Below are positions 5,217-6,080 of a stretch of DNA of 6,080 nucleotides, one piece after another. Each line of letters opens with the position of its first letter. The stretch's first letter is position 1. The stretch is taken from contig CAKROW010000112.1 of the NCBI GenBank assembly GCA_934373235.1, positions 1 through 6,080 on the forward strand. Direction: 5' to 3'. The position numbers were made by a program, and so were the translations under genes. The notes under the pieces were generated by a model that ran no database searches, was not told the DNA's origin, and saw nothing but the letters and a program-made list of their open reading frames with translations. The stretch comes from an uncultured Blautia sp. (lineage in GTDB: Bacteria; Bacillota; Clostridia; Lachnospirales; Lachnospiraceae).

Positions 5217-6080
5217 TTACGCATTGTATTTGTTTACATCAAGCTCATTCTCTTTCTTGTTAACGATAACGTTGACAGTTGCGTCACCGATTACGTTAAG
5301 TGGAAGGAGTGCCATCTCAACCGGACGGTTGATGGCTACAACCAGTGCATATGCGATCATGCAGAGGTCAGATGTCCAGCCCATACCGGAAAGGATTGTT
5401 ACGATCAGTGTTGTACCTGCGATCGGAATAGCCGGGCATCCCATTGCTGCGCAGATGGAAAGGAAAGCTACTGTGATCAGGTTTGCAGGTGTGATGTCGA
5501 TTCCGGATGCTGTTGCGATAAATGTTACTGCAAACATATGCATAACCGTTGTTCCGTTCATGTTGATGGTCATACCTGTAGGAAGAACAAAGCTTGTGAT
5601 CTCCTTGGAGCAACCAAGCTCATCAAGGCATGTTCTTGTGTTCAGCGGAAGGCATGCTGCTGAAGAGTTTGTGGAGAATCCGAACACACCGACCTTTGCG
5701 ATCTTCTTAAGGAATTTCATCGGGCTTAAGCCTGTTGTGAGGCCGATACCGATCGGGTAAATAGTTACTACAAGTACAAACAGTGTCAGCATAGCACCTA
5801 CAATGTAAGCTGCTGCCGGTGCAAGGTACTCAGCTCCGTAGATCGCGAATGTACGGGAGATCAGGCAGAAGATTGCCACAGGGCCAACCTTGTTGATCAG
5901 GAATGTAAGGTACAGGTTAATGATGTCGCTTAAATTCTCAAGTACGCTTTTCAGCGGTTTCATCTTATCGCCAAGTGCGTTCATGCAAAGTCCGAGAACG
6001 ATAGCTACTACTACAACTGCAAGGATACTGTTGTTGCTGCTGAATGCGGTTCCGATGTTGGACGGAACTGCTGTTACGAT
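5217..6080 (-). CDS. dicarboxylate/amino acid:cation symporter (SDF/DAACS family), C-terminal part
   Basis: The last 287 residues are visible; the N terminus lies beyond the right edge. The protein is a membrane cation-coupled secondary transporter of the GltPh/EAAT fold. Seen in order are a hydrophobic segment (19-33), further membrane helices (about 66-78 and 88-112), the HP1 hairpin GFSTNSSAACLPLN (134-147), TM7 with TINMNGT (171-177), the HP2 hairpin GCPAIPIAGTT (214-224) and TM8 NRPVEMALLPLNVIGDATVN (251-270), then a short polar tail. Compared with GltPh as I recall it, the NMDGT motif is NMNGT, and TM8 positions equal to D394, R397 and T398 are Glu255, Leu258 and Leu259, while the Asn and Asp of N-x3-D are kept (262, 266). 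An acidic amino acid is therefore an unlikely substrate. It lies upstream of the aminotransferase on the same strand, 234 bp away. Whether they share a transcript is unclear, since a promoter lies between. Confidence 0.9.
   Translation of the reverse strand: MVTAVPSNIGTAFSSNNSILAVVVVAIVLGLCMNALGDKMKPLKSVLENLSDIINLYLTFLINKVGPVAIFCLISRTFAIYGAEYLAPAAAYIVGAMLTLFVLVVTIYPIGIGLTTGLSPMKFLKKIAKVGVFGFSTNSSAACLPLNTRTCLDELGCSKEITSFVLPTGMTINMNGTTVMHMFAVTFIATASGIDITPANLITVAFLSICAAMGCPAIPIAGTTLIVTILSGMGWTSDLCMIAYALVVAINRPVEMALLPLNVIGDATVNVIVNKKENELDVNKYNA

Noticed and set aside
5187..5663. Cys/His-rich 158-codon plus-strand ORF that looks like a metal-binding protein
   Set aside because: The Cys richness comes from reading the complement of the symporter gene in another frame; the symporter motifs on the minus strand are unambiguous.

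Overview
The window looks like chromosomal DNA from a gut-type member of the Clostridia, most likely Lachnospiraceae. This is inferred from the moderate GC content, strong AGGAGG-type ribosome binding sites, AT-rich spacers, U-tailed hairpin terminators and the style of the proteins. There are no RNA genes, transposases, CRISPR arrays or phage genes. No stretch longer than 300 bases lacks a gene; the gaps worth reading are 1805-1886, 2571-2724, 3658-3800 and 4983-5216.

Layout. On the minus strand, reading right to left from about 2600, there is an RraA-family aldolase/decarboxylase-like gene, an intrinsic terminator, pxpB-like and pxpC-like genes (5-oxoprolinase subunits B and C, KipI/KipA type), and the first 19 codons of a D-2-hydroxyacid dehydrogenase that leaves the window on the left. 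Divergent from the RraA gene is a plus-strand LysR-type regulator. The 154-bp spacer between them holds a clear sigma-A promoter for the regulator, an extended -10 for the RraA gene, and a perfect 9-bp dyad placed where a LysR regulator would be expected to bind. The regulator runs convergently into a PLP-dependent class I/II aminotransferase on the minus strand; a 109-nt nested hairpin with T-runs on both sides separates them. Upstream of the aminotransferase is a promoter whose start region coincides with a 14-bp perfect palindrome. Beyond it, running off the right edge, is the C-terminal part of a sodium:dicarboxylate/amino-acid symporter (GltPh fold).

How the genes may work together (inference). 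The cluster combines an amino-acid-type importer, a ring-opening lactamase-like pair, an aminotransferase, an RraA-type aldolase and a 2-hydroxyacid dehydrogenase under one local LysR regulator. This would suit uptake of an amino acid or lactam, ring opening, transamination to a 2-oxo acid, aldol cleavage or decarboxylation, and reduction of the resulting 2-oxo acid. Key motifs in PxpB, the RraA protein and the symporter deviate from their textbook families, so the true substrate is probably not plain 5-oxoproline, aspartate or glutamate. No pxpA (LamB/YcsF family) gene is visible here.
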